In this document: positions 1 through 7,578 of the stretch, piece after piece
How the letters are laid out: every line of letters starts with the position of its first letter
Numbering within the stretch: the stretch's first letter is position 1
Assembly (NCBI RefSeq): GCF_030316765.1
Contig: NZ_JASZYT010000009.1
Span: 62,001 to 126,000 of the forward strand
Source of the DNA: Variovorax saccharolyticus
GTDB taxonomy: Bacteria > Pseudomonadota > Gammaproteobacteria > Burkholderiales > Burkholderiaceae_C
DNA: 64,000 nt
Reading direction: 5' to 3'
Made by a program: the position numbers and the translations under genes
The notes under the pieces: model-generated
Database searches by the model: none
Seen by the model: only the letters and a program-made list of their open reading frames with translations
Told to the model about the DNA's origin: nothing

Positions 1-689
1 TCGCCGAACGCTTCGGCCAGCACTTCGACACCTACGTCCTCGATGTCCGTGGACGAGGCCTGTCCGAAGCGTCGGACGCCCTGGACTATGGCCTCGACGC
101 CTGCGCCGCCGACGTGGCTGCCTTTGCCGAGGCACTGGCCCTGCCGGACTATCAGCTGGTCGGCCATTCCATGGGCGCCCGCATCGGCATCCGGCTGGCG
201 CGCCAGAACCCGCAGGGCCTTCGCAAGCTGGTGCTCGTCGACCCTCCCGTGTCCGGGCCCGGCCGGCGCCGCTATCCCTCGCAGCTGCCCTGGTATGTCG
301 ACTCGATACGCCTCGCGCGGCGCGGCATCACGATCGAACGCATGCGCGAGTTCTGTCCGACCTGGACGCCGGAGCAGCTTCGACTGCGCGCCGAATGGCT
401 CCATACCTGCGACGAGCGCGCGATCGTCACCACCTTCGACGGCTTCCACCAGGACGACATCCACGCCGACCTTCCCCACGTCAAGGTGCCGACGCTGCTC
501 ATGGTCGCCGGCCGGGGCGGGGTGATCCAGCCCGAGGACCGGGAAGAGCTGTCCCGCCTGCTGCCTGCCCTGCAGGTCGCCGATGTCCCGAACGCCGGTC
601 ACATGATTCCCTGGGACGACGAGGAAGGCTTCTATCAGGCCTTCGGCGGCTTCCTGGGTCACGCGTTGACGCCACCCGGTGCCGCCTGA
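1..689 (+). CDS. nicD: N-formylmaleamate deformylase-like alpha/beta-hydrolase (5' end outside window)
   Basis: The frame is open from position 3 and the N terminus lies outside the window. An alpha/beta-hydrolase fold is visible: DVRGRGLSE near the start, the nucleophile elbow GHSMGA with the Ser codon at 168-170, and a C-terminal NAGHMIPWDD that supplies the catalytic His. Next to nicX and nicF, the expected role is hydrolysis of N-formylmaleamate to maleamate and formate in aerobic nicotinate degradation. The family alone would only support 'alpha/beta-hydrolase'; the specific name rests on context. It ends 36 bases before nicX, so it is probably in the same operon. Confidence 0.75.
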   Translation, partial: AERFGQHFDTYVLDVRGRGLSEASDALDYGLDACAADVAAFAEALALPDYQLVGHSMGARIGIRLARQNPQGLRKLVLVDPPVSGPGRRRYPSQLPWYVDSIRLARRGITIERMREFCPTWTPEQLRLRAEWLHTCDERAIVTTFDGFHQDDIHADLPHVKVPTLLMVAGRGGVIQPEDREELSRLLPALQVADVPNAGHMIPWDDEEGFYQAFGGFLGHALTPPGAA

Positions 690-725
690 ATTTCATTTCG
701 ACATCCATCATCTGAAGGAGCACGC

Positions 726-1772
726 ATGCCCGTCAGCAACTACCAACTGATCAGCGCCTGGAAGCAGGTTCTGACGCTGTCCAGGCTCGAGCGCGGCCAG
801 ACCGTCACCATCCTCACGGGGGCAGCCACGCATCCGCAGACTCTGGACTGCGCCTTGATCGCCGCCCAGGAGATGGGCGCCATCGTCAATCGCCTCGACC
901 TTCCGCCCATCAACGGAGAAAAGGCGCACAGCCGCGACAGCCTCGCCTACCTCGGCACGACGCCGCTGACCGGCAATCCGGCCGCGATCGCGGCGCTGAC
1001 CGCCAGCGATCTGGTGCTGGACCTGATGACGCTGCTGTTCTCGCCCGAGCAGCACGCGATCCTCGCGACCGGCACCAAGATCCTGCTGGCGGTCGAGCCG
1101 CCGGAAGTGCTGGTGCGGCTGGTGCCGACCGAAGCCGACCGGACCCGGGTCAGGGCCGCTGCCGCGCGCATCGAGAACGCCGGCGAGATGCACGTGGTCT
1201 CGGCGGCCGGCACGGACCTGCGTTGCCGGATGGGCGAGTTCCCGGTCATCAGCGAGTACGGCTTCGTCGACGAGCCCGGCCGATGGGACCATTGGCCCAG
1301 CGGCTTCGCGCTGACCTTTCCGGACGAGGGTGGCGCGAACGGCACCATCGTGGTCGACAAGGGCGACATCCTGCTGCCGCAGAAGAGGTACTGCAGCGAT
1401 CCCATCGTGCTGACCGTCGAGAAAGGCTACGCCACGAAGATCGAGGGCGGCATCGACGCCGAGCTGCTGAGCGACTACATGGCCGCTTTCGATGATCCGG
1501 AAGCCTTCGCCATTTCGCACATCGGCTGGGGCCTGCAGTCGGGCGCGCGCTGGTCCACGCTGGGCCTGTACGACCGCGAGGCGACGATCGGCATGGACGC
1601 CCGCGCCTTCGAGGGCAACTTCCTGTTCTCGCTGGGCCCCAACAACGAAGCCGGCGGGAGTCGCACGACCACCTGCCATATCGACATTCCGCTGCGCAAG
1701 TGCACCGTTCGCCTGGACGGCCAGGAGGTCGTGCGCGACGGCAAGGTGCTGGATCAAGCAGCAGGAGCCTGA
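726..1772 (+). CDS. nicX: 2,5-dihydroxypyridine 5,6-dioxygenase
   Basis: This 348-residue protein should cleave the pyridine ring of 2,5-dihydroxypyridine to N-formylmaleamate, using Fe(II) and O2, in the cytoplasm. It belongs to the M29-aminopeptidase-like fold that NicX shares, and it has the long conserved blocks I remember from Pseudomonas putida NicX: ILLAVEPPEVL, DEPGRWDHWPSGF, SHIGWGLQ, MDARAF.GNFLFS and CHIDIPLR. His265, His318 and Asp320 sit at the positions reported for the iron ligands of the P. putida enzyme. The start has a strong GAAGGAG site about eight bases upstream. It lies between the NicD-like and NicF-like genes, only three bases before the latter. Confidence 0.93.
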   Translation: MPVSNYQLISAWKQVLTLSRLERGQTVTILTGAATHPQTLDCALIAAQEMGAIVNRLDLPPINGEKAHSRDSLAYLGTTPLTGNPAAIAALTASDLVLDLMTLLFSPEQHAILATGTKILLAVEPPEVLVRLVPTEADRTRVRAAAARIENAGEMHVVSAAGTDLRCRMGEFPVISEYGFVDEPGRWDHWPSGFALTFPDEGGANGTIVVDKGDILLPQKRYCSDPIVLTVEKGYATKIEGGIDAELLSDYMAAFDDPEAFAISHIGWGLQSGARWSTLGLYDREATIGMDARAFEGNFLFSLGPNNEAGGSRTTTCHIDIPLRKCTVRLDGQEVVRDGKVLDQAAGA

Positions 1773-1775
1773 AGA

Positions 1776-2411
1776 ATGAATTCCGAACTCGACACCTACG
1801 CCAGGCAGGGCTTCGGCGCCGACCTGCCTCTGAAGCCGCCCTATGGGCTGCTGATCGTGGATTTCGTCAACGGCTTCGCCGACCCCGCTGTCTTCGGCGG
1901 CGGCAACATCCCGGCCGCGATCGACCGCACGGTCGGCCTGCTCCGGGCTGCGCGAGAGCGCGGCTGGGCGGTCGCCCACAGCCGGATCGTCTATGCGGAC
2001 GACGGTGCCGACCACAACATCTTCTCCCTCAAGGTGCCGGCGATGCTGACCTTGAAGGAGCGCGAGCATCGCAGCGCCATCGTGCCCGAACTGGCGCCCG
2101 CCGCAGGTGAACTGGTGGTGCGCAAGACCGTGCCGTCGGCCTTCTTCGGCACCCCGCTGACCCAATGGCTCACCCAGCGCGGCGTGCAGACCTTGCTGGT
2201 TGCCGGCGCGGTGACCAGCGGCTGCGTCAGGGCGAGTGTCGTGGACGCGATGTCCTGGGGCTTCAGGCCGGTGGTGCTGAGCGACTGCGTCGGCGACCGC
2301 GCCATCGCGCCGCATGACGCAAGTCTCTTCGACATGGCCCAGAAGTACGCGGCGGTCATGACACGCGACGAGGCGCTCGCGTTGGCCGCGGACGGTGGCG
2401 GGCGAGGGTAG
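1776..2411 (+). CDS. nicF: maleamate amidohydrolase (isochorismatase-like hydrolase)
   Basis: A 211-residue isochorismatase-family hydrolase. The catalytic triad of the family is in place: Asp29 (LLIVDF), Lys117 (VVRKTVPSAFFGT) and Cys150 (AVTSGCVRAS), with the cis-peptide region just before the Cys. In a nicotinate cluster the family member converts maleamate to maleate and ammonia, the step after NicD. The gene starts three bases after the nicX stop, so the two are very likely translated from one mRNA. The alternative is a generic N-carbamoyl or isochorismatase-type hydrolase, but the neighbours make NicF the best reading. No further nic genes follow; the sugar transporter starts after 182 bases. 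Confidence 0.87.
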   Translation: MNSELDTYARQGFGADLPLKPPYGLLIVDFVNGFADPAVFGGGNIPAAIDRTVGLLRAARERGWAVAHSRIVYADDGADHNIFSLKVPAMLTLKEREHRSAIVPELAPAAGELVVRKTVPSAFFGTPLTQWLTQRGVQTLLVAGAVTSGCVRASVVDAMSWGFRPVVLSDCVGDRAIAPHDASLFDMAQKYAAVMTRDEALALAADGGGRG

Positions 2412-2505
2412 TTTCCTTCTCGGTCCCGCCAGGCGCCGCCCTCCTCCCTCCTCCCGGCGCCGCACCCGCCCCGTAATACCCGGTCACCAAACCCCGGGTT
2501 TTCCA

Positions 2506-2530
2506 TTAATCAATCCACTTGATTTATTAA
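2506..2530 (+). promoter_or_regulatory. dyad operator for a ROK-type repressor upstream of frcB
   Basis: The arms TTAATCAATC and GATTTATTAA are inverted repeats matching at nine of ten positions, separated by CACTT. The 25-base layout (TTA...TAA ends, AT-rich arms, 5-base spacer) resembles operators of ROK-family sugar repressors such as XylR and NagC. It sits 63 bases before frcB in otherwise very GC-rich DNA, and a ROK regulator is the last gene of the same operon (5382-6659). Binding is inferred. Confidence 0.62.
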
Positions 2531-2593
2531 CTCGGCGATTCCAAACTCTGTTGCCCGCCCTCAATACTTTCTGGCAACTTTGGAGACAGACCG

Positions 2594-3595
2594 ATGATCA
2601 AGCCGACCCTCGCCGCCGCGTTGACCTTTGCCGCGCTGGCTGCCCAGTTCCCCGCCCAGGCTGCGGAGCCCGTGATCGGCCTGATCACCAAGACCGAGAC
2701 CAACCCCTTCTTCGTCAAGATGAAGGAAGGCGCCTCGGCCGAGGCCAAGGCCAAGGGCGCCAAGCTGCTCTCGGGCGCCGGCAAGACCGACGGCGACAAC
2801 GCCGGCCAGGTGGCCGCCATGGAGAACATGATCGCCGCCGGCGCCAAGACCATCCTGATCACGCCGAGCGATGCCAAGGCCATCATCCCGGCCATCAAGA
2901 AGGCCCAGGAAAAAGGCGTGATGGTGATCGCGCTCGACAGCCCGACCGATCCGCAAAGCGCCACCGACGCCCTCTTCGCCACCGACAACTACAAGGCCGG
3001 CGTGCTGATCGGCGAGTACGCCAAGGCCGCGATGGCCGGCAAGCCGGTGAAGATCGCCACGCTCGACCTGTTCCCGGGCCACCCCGTGGGCGCCCAGCGC
3101 CACAACGGCTTCCTGCAGGGCTTCGGGCTGAAGAGCAACGACGCCAAGAACAACGAACTGGCCCGGCCGGCCGAAGTGGTGTGCATGGCCGACAGCTTCG
3201 GCGACCGCGCCAAGGGCCAGACCGCGATGGAGAACTGCCTGCAGAAGAACCCCGACATCAACCTGGTCTACACCATCAACGAGCCGGCCGCCGCCGGCGC
3301 CTTCAACGCGCTGCAGAAGTCCGGCAAGGACAAGAACGTGATGATCGTCTCGGTCGACGGCGGCTGCGACGGCATCAAGGACGTGACCGCCGGCAAGATC
3401 GCCGCCACCTCGCAGCAGTACCCGCTGAAGATGGCGGCGATGGGCGTCGCCGCCGGCGTCGACTACGCGACCACCGGCAAGAAGGTCAGCGGCTACACCG
3501 ACACCGGCGTCACGCTGATCGCCGCCAAGCCGGTGGCCGGCATCGACAGCAAGGACACCAAGGTGGGCACCGATCTCTGCTGGGGCAAGAAGTAA
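2594..3595 (+). CDS. frcB: fructose-type ABC transporter substrate-binding protein
   Basis: A 333-residue periplasmic sugar-binding protein of the ribose/galactose type (Peripla_BP_4). A signal peptide with an AQAAEP cleavage region covers about residues 1-23. The mature part begins PVIGLITKTETNPFF and carries the hinge and sugar-contact blocks ALDSPTDP, GHPVGAQRHNGF, NEPAAAGA and SVDGGCDG, which are close to what I remember of Sinorhizobium FrcB. The predicted ligand is fructose, with mannose and ribose possible. It is followed after 28 bases by the permease and then the ATPase. The ligand could be another ketose; the family call is firm. Confidence 0.85.
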   Translation: MIKPTLAAALTFAALAAQFPAQAAEPVIGLITKTETNPFFVKMKEGASAEAKAKGAKLLSGAGKTDGDNAGQVAAMENMIAAGAKTILITPSDAKAIIPAIKKAQEKGVMVIALDSPTDPQSATDALFATDNYKAGVLIGEYAKAAMAGKPVKIATLDLFPGHPVGAQRHNGFLQGFGLKSNDAKNNELARPAEVVCMADSFGDRAKGQTAMENCLQKNPDINLVYTINEPAAAGAFNALQKSGKDKNVMIVSVDGGCDGIKDVTAGKIAATSQQYPLKMAAMGVAAGVDYATTGKKVSGYTDTGVTLIAAKPVAGIDSKDTKVGTDLCWGKK

Positions 3596-3623
3596 ACGCT
3601 GCCGCAACACGGAACAGCCCACC

Positions 3624-4589
3624 ATGACCGCCACCACCCTAAATGCCAAGCTGCCCCCGCTCGGACAGCTGGGCCCGTTCATCGCCCTGCTGATCGCATG
3701 CGTCGCCTTCGGCCTCACGACCGACCAGTTCTTCAGCGGCGAGAACTTCTCGCTGATCCTCCAGCAGGTGACGGTGGTCGGCGTGATCGCGATCGGCCAG
3801 AGCCTGATCATCCTCACGGCGGGCATCGACCTGTCGTGCGGGATGATCATGGCGCTGGGCAGCATCGTGATGACCAAGCTGGCGGCCGACCTCGGCCTGC
3901 CGGCGCCGCTGGCGATCCTCGCCGGCATCGCGGTCACGGCCGGCTTCGGCCTGGTCAACGGCCTCTTGGTGACGCGCATCAAGCTGCCGCCCTTCATCGT
4001 CACGCTGGGCACCTTCAACATCGCCTTCGCGATCACCCAGCTGTATTCGGGCGCGCAGACCGTGACCGAGGTGCCGCCGATGATGACCTGGTTCGGCAGC
4101 ACCTTCGCGCTGGGCGGCACCAACATCGCCTACGGCACCGTGCTGATGATCCTGCTCTACCTGGGCGTCTGGTTCTGGCTGCGCGAGACCGGTGCCGGGC
4201 GGCACGTGTACGCGGTCGGCAACAACCCGGAAGCCACGCGGCTGGTCGGCATCCCGCCCGAGCGCGTGCTGCTGGGCGTCTACGTGCTGGCCGGCGTGTT
4301 CTACGGCATCGCCTCGCTGATGTCGGTGGCGCGCACCGGCGTCGGCGACCCCAACGCGGGCCAGACCGAGAACCTCGACGCGATCACCGCGGTGGTGCTC
4401 GGCGGCACCAGCCTGTTCGGCGGCCGCGGCATGATCCTCGGCTCGCTGGTCGGCGCGATCGTGGTGGGCGTGCTGCGCAACGGCCTCACGCTGATGGGCG
4501 TGTCGTCGGTCTACCAGGTGCTGATCACCGGCATCCTGGTGATCGTCGCCGTGACCGTCGACCAACTGTCTCGCAAGGGAGGCCGCTGA
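3624..4589 (+). CDS. frcC: fructose-type ABC transporter permease
   Basis: A 321-residue inner-membrane permease of the RbsC/AraH family with about eight to ten hydrophobic segments. The family motif GIDLSCGMIMALGSI lies near residues 66-80, and the EAA-like cytoplasmic region includes AVGNNPEATRLVGI. It forms the membrane channel of the importer with FrcB and FrcA. It starts 28 bases after frcB and ends one base before frcA, consistent with an operon. A single permease gene implies a homodimeric channel. Confidence 0.88.
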   Translation: MTATTLNAKLPPLGQLGPFIALLIACVAFGLTTDQFFSGENFSLILQQVTVVGVIAIGQSLIILTAGIDLSCGMIMALGSIVMTKLAADLGLPAPLAILAGIAVTAGFGLVNGLLVTRIKLPPFIVTLGTFNIAFAITQLYSGAQTVTEVPPMMTWFGSTFALGGTNIAYGTVLMILLYLGVWFWLRETGAGRHVYAVGNNPEATRLVGIPPERVLLGVYVLAGVFYGIASLMSVARTGVGDPNAGQTENLDAITAVVLGGTSLFGGRGMILGSLVGAIVVGVLRNGLTLMGVSSVYQVLITGILVIVAVTVDQLSRKGGR

Positions 4590-4590
4590 C

Positions 4591-5385
4591 ATGACCGCCA
4601 CCACCGCACCCCTGGTGATGCAGGCCAAGGGCCTGATCAAGCGCTACGGCCAGGTCACGGCGCTCGACGGCGCCGACTTCGAACTGCGCGCCGGCGAGAT
4701 ACTGGCCGTGATCGGCGACAACGGCGCAGGCAAGTCCTCGCTGATCAAATGCTTGTCGGGAGCCACCGTGCCCGACGAGGGCCAGATCCTGCTCGACGGC
4801 AAGCCGATCCATTTCAAGGCCCCGATCGACGCCCGCCGCGAGGGCATCGAGACGGTCTACCAGGACCTGGCCGTGGCGCCGGCCATGACCATCGCCGAGA
4901 ACCTGTTCCTGGGCCGCGAGATCCGGCGCGAGGGCTTCCTCGGCAACGTGCTGCGCATGCTCGACAAGAAGAAGATGCTGGAGCAGAGCATCGCCCGCAT
5001 GAACGACCTCAAGGTCGGCATCCGCTCGATGACGCAGGCGGTCGAGACGCTGTCGGGCGGCCAGCGCCAGTGCGTGGCGGTGGCGCGCGCGGCGGCCTTC
5101 GCGAGCCACGTCGTGATCCTCGACGAACCGACCGCGGCGCTCGGCGTCAAGGAAGGCAACATGGTGCTCGAGTTGATCCGGCGGGTGCGCGACAAGGGGC
5201 TGCCGGTGGTACTGATCAGCCACAACATGCCGCATGTGTTCGAGATCGCCGACCGCATCCATGTCGCGCGCCTGGGCAAGCGCGGCGCGGTGCTGAACCC
5301 GAAGAAGATCAGCATGAGCGACACGGTCGCGGTGATGACCGGCGCACTGCCGCCAGAACAGTTGCCGGCCGATTGCCTGGCATGA
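4591..5385 (+). CDS. frcA: fructose-type ABC transporter ATP-binding protein
   Basis: A 264-residue ABC ATPase. Walker A is GDNGAGKSS, the signature is LSGGQRQ, Walker B is VVILDEPTAAL, and the switch His lies in LISHNM. It has one nucleotide-binding domain rather than the tandem pair of RbsA or XylG, which fits the Frc type and implies a homodimer. Its stop overlaps the start of the ROK regulator in an ATGA tetranucleotide, so the repressor is probably made by translational coupling. Confidence 0.9.
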   Translation: MTATTAPLVMQAKGLIKRYGQVTALDGADFELRAGEILAVIGDNGAGKSSLIKCLSGATVPDEGQILLDGKPIHFKAPIDARREGIETVYQDLAVAPAMTIAENLFLGREIRREGFLGNVLRMLDKKKMLEQSIARMNDLKVGIRSMTQAVETLSGGQRQCVAVARAAAFASHVVILDEPTAALGVKEGNMVLELIRRVRDKGLPVVLISHNMPHVFEIADRIHVARLGKRGAVLNPKKISMSDTVAVMTGALPPEQLPADCLA

Positions 5386-6659
5386 GCGAGGTCGTGCATG
5401 CGATGAGCCCGAACCCCGACGCGGCCGGCGGCGGCGCGCACGATGCGAACCATCGCCTGCGGCCGCGCGGCTCGAGCCAGGGCGGCCTGCGCCAGTACAA
5501 CGAGCGCGTCGTGCTGCAGGCGATCCGCAACCACGGACCGATGCCGGGTGCCGAACTGGCGCGCCTCACCCGGCTGACGCCGCAGACCATCTCCCTCATC
5601 ACCAAGCGGCTGCTCGACGATGGCCTGCTGCTGCGCGGCGCGCTGCTGCGCGGCAAGGTGGGCCAGCCTTCGGTGCCGCTGGCGCTGAACCCCGACGGCG
5701 CCTTCTCGATCGGCATCAAGCTCGGCCGCCGCAGCCTCGACATGCTGCTGGTCGACTTCACGGGCGCGGTGCGCGCGCGGCGCAGCCTGGACTACGACTA
5801 CCCCAGGCCCGAGGCGGTGTTCGACGAGATCGCGCGGCGACTGGGTGAATTCCATGCGCTGCTGGGCCCGGCCGAGCAGGAGCGGCTGCAGGGCATCGGC
5901 ATCGCGGCACCGCTGTCGCTGGGCGGCTGGCAGGCGCTGCTCGGCGTCGAGGCCGAGCGCGCCGCAGCCTGGAACCGGACCGACGTGCGGGGCCGGGTCG
6001 CGCAGCTGTCGTCGCTGCCGGTCAGCTTCGTCAAGGACACTGCCGCCGCCTGCGTGGCCGAACTGGTGGCCGGGCGAGGCCGCAGCGTGCGCAGCTTCGT
6101 CTACATCTTCGTCGACACCTTCATCGGCGGCGGCCTCGTGATCGACAGCCACCTGCGCGGCGGACTCAACGGCAACGCCGGCGCGATCGGCTCGCTGGCC
6201 CTGCAGCGGGCGCTGCCGGGCGACGCCGGGCCGCCGCCGCAGCTGCTCAGCGTGGCCTCGCTGATCACGCTGGAGCGCCGCTACGAGGGCGCAGGGCTCG
6301 ACCCGGCGGCGGTGGCCGACGGGCGTGCGCTGGAGGCACCCTGGCAGCCGATCACGCAGGCCTGGCTGGACGAGGCCGCCCCGGCGATCGTGCTGGCGAT
6401 CCACGACGCCGCCTGCCTGCTCGACCTCGAGGGCGTGATCATCGACGGCTCCTTCAGCCGCGAGCTGCTCGACGCACTGCTCGCGGCGGTGTCGGCGGCG
6501 CGCAGCCGCTACAGCTGGGAAGGCGTGGAGTGCCCGCAGCTGCTGCCCGGCACCACCGGCTCGGACGCCCGCGCGCTGGGCGGCGCGCTGCTGCCGCTGC
6601 ATGCCAACTTCGCGCCGGACCGGGACCTGTTCCTGAAGCTCGACAAGGTGTCGGCCTGA
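5382..6659 (+). CDS. ROK-family transcriptional repressor of the frc operon
   Basis: A 425-residue ROK protein. An N-terminal winged helix (about residues 25-85, with NERVVLQAIRNHGPMPGAELARLT) is joined to a sugar-kinase-like ROK domain. The frame is open far upstream inside frcA, but the ATG at 5382, overlapping the frcA stop, gives the expected length and is chosen. The Zn-binding CxCGxxGCxE block of ROK kinases is not present, so it is probably a regulator without kinase activity. It is the last gene of the operon and plausibly acts at the dyad at 2506-2530, released by the imported sugar or its phosphate. Confidence 0.85.
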   Translation: MSEVVHAMSPNPDAAGGGAHDANHRLRPRGSSQGGLRQYNERVVLQAIRNHGPMPGAELARLTRLTPQTISLITKRLLDDGLLLRGALLRGKVGQPSVPLALNPDGAFSIGIKLGRRSLDMLLVDFTGAVRARRSLDYDYPRPEAVFDEIARRLGEFHALLGPAEQERLQGIGIAAPLSLGGWQALLGVEAERAAAWNRTDVRGRVAQLSSLPVSFVKDTAAACVAELVAGRGRSVRSFVYIFVDTFIGGGLVIDSHLRGGLNGNAGAIGSLALQRALPGDAGPPPQLLSVASLITLERRYEGAGLDPAAVADGRALEAPWQPITQAWLDEAAPAIVLAIHDAACLLDLEGVIIDGSFSRELLDALLAAVSAARSRYSWEGVECPQLLPGTTGSDARALGGALLPLHANFAPDRDLFLKLDKVSA

Positions 6660-6663
6660 GGTC

Positions 6664-6679
6664 GATCCGGCGCCGGATC
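6664..6679. terminator. GC palindrome in a convergent gap (putative bidirectional terminator)
   Basis: GATCCGGC is followed directly by its reverse complement, between the stops of the ROK gene and the minus-strand gene at 6678. It can fold as a six-base-pair stem with a four-base loop. There is no T tract on either side, so intrinsic termination is uncertain. Confidence 0.35.
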
Positions 6680-7268
6680 AATCCTTGATGATGCCGGCCG
6701 CGAACCAGGCCGAGGGCGCCGCCGGTGCGCCGGTTGCAGGGTTCGCCGGGGCGACGGTCCGGACCAGCAGCACCGGCCGGTTGTCGATCGTGTCGCCGCA
6801 GCCGGCCTGCGGTGTGGCACCGCTGGCGTTGGTGAGCGTGCTGTCGAGCTTGAAGTCGCCGTTGGGATCGAGGGCGACGAACTCGGAGTTGTAGGGATCC
6901 GTCTGCAGCGTCCCCGCCACCGCGCCCGGCGCCGGCGTGTTGCGGCAGAAGAGCGAGATCACCATCTGCCTCGGCCCCCCGCGGGTGCCGATGTTGTCGG
7001 TGCCGCCGAGCAGCACGCCCTTCACCGACGCACGGATCCGTCCGTCATGCCCGATCTCGGCCTTCAGCGCCTCGATCGGCCACGGCGCGCCGCCGGGCGC
7101 CACGCCAGCCACCGAGTTCGAGACCACCGTGCCGCCCGGACCGGCACGCAGCGGCTGCGAGCCGATGCCGCCGTCGAATTTGAACAACGCCTCCGCCCCC
7201 GCGGGCGTGGCTGCAAATGTGCCGGCGATGACGACGGCGATGGCGGCAAGTGGGCTGAGCTTGGTCAT
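6678..7268 (-). CDS. exported protein of unknown function
   Basis: A 196-residue protein with a typical signal peptide (MTKLSPLAAIAVVIAGTFAA, cleavage near TPAGAEA). The mature part has a GGIGSQPLRAGPGG segment, a pair of Cys (SLFCRN and QAGCGD) that could form a disulfide, and a C-terminal NRPVLLVRTVAP. I do not recognise a domain. It is a single gene convergent with the frc operon and divergent from the hydrolase at 7579, across a 310-base gap. The coding frame is supported by high-GC third positions and an AGGAT-type site ahead of the ATG. Confidence 0.7.
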   Translation of the reverse strand: MTKLSPLAAIAVVIAGTFAATPAGAEALFKFDGGIGSQPLRAGPGGTVVSNSVAGVAPGGAPWPIEALKAEIGHDGRIRASVKGVLLGGTDNIGTRGGPRQMVISLFCRNTPAPGAVAGTLQTDPYNSEFVALDPNGDFKLDSTLTNASGATPQAGCGDTIDNRPVLLVRTVAPANPATGAPAAPSAWFAAGIIKD

Positions 7269-7578
7269 GATTCATCCTCCAGTTTGTCGACGAGGGATCG
7301 ATGAGCATCGCTGCGCGAAGTCCGTGTGAGGCGGATGGCAGCCGTTCGCTTATACGTCCGATTCCGCCGCCTCCGTGTCACAAGGCGTACCGTCCGCGGG
7401 GCCGCCAGCGAACATGAGCAAGCGCCTCGAAGCGGCCGCCGGCCGTCACGCGCAAGTCGTTGACTCGCCGGGACTTTCGCCCTCTCCAGCGCCGCTTGCG
7501 AACGCGAGTCGCCAAATGTGAGTTCAGCTCATATATTTCCTGACACCGACCCACCCTCAGTTTCAGGAGACCCATGCG
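7269..7578. other. divergent intergenic region (310 bases)
   Basis: No convincing gene is seen. It must hold the promoter of the minus-strand exported protein and that of the hydrolase at 7579. The right end contains the promoter/operator described at 7509-7537. I found no RNA gene or repeat in the remainder. Confidence 0.6.
7509..7537 (+). promoter_or_regulatory. promoter with TetR-type operator before the Tat hydrolase
   Basis: TCGCCA (7509-7514) and TATATT (7532-7537) are separated by 17 bases and make a plausible sigma-70 promoter. The spacer holds TGAGTTCAGCTCA (7519-7531), a dyad with arms TGAG and CTCA. Nearly the same site (TGAGTCTTGCTCA) lies at 9520-9532 before the neighbouring TetR gene, with shared flanks AATG and T. 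Confidence 0.58.

Noticed and set aside
708..2465. Long open frame on the minus strand across nicX and nicF
   Set aside because: Antisense shadow in GC-rich DNA; the plus-strand proteins have conserved active sites and close spacing.
2489..2501. AAACCC-C-GGGTTT as a terminator of the nic operon
   Set aside because: The dyad leaves a one-base loop and has only a short T run; not convincing, although some terminator is expected between nicF and frcB.
2561..4126. Minus-strand open frame across frcB and frcC
   Set aside because: Val/Leu/Gly-biased translation without family features; the plus-strand genes form a coherent operon.
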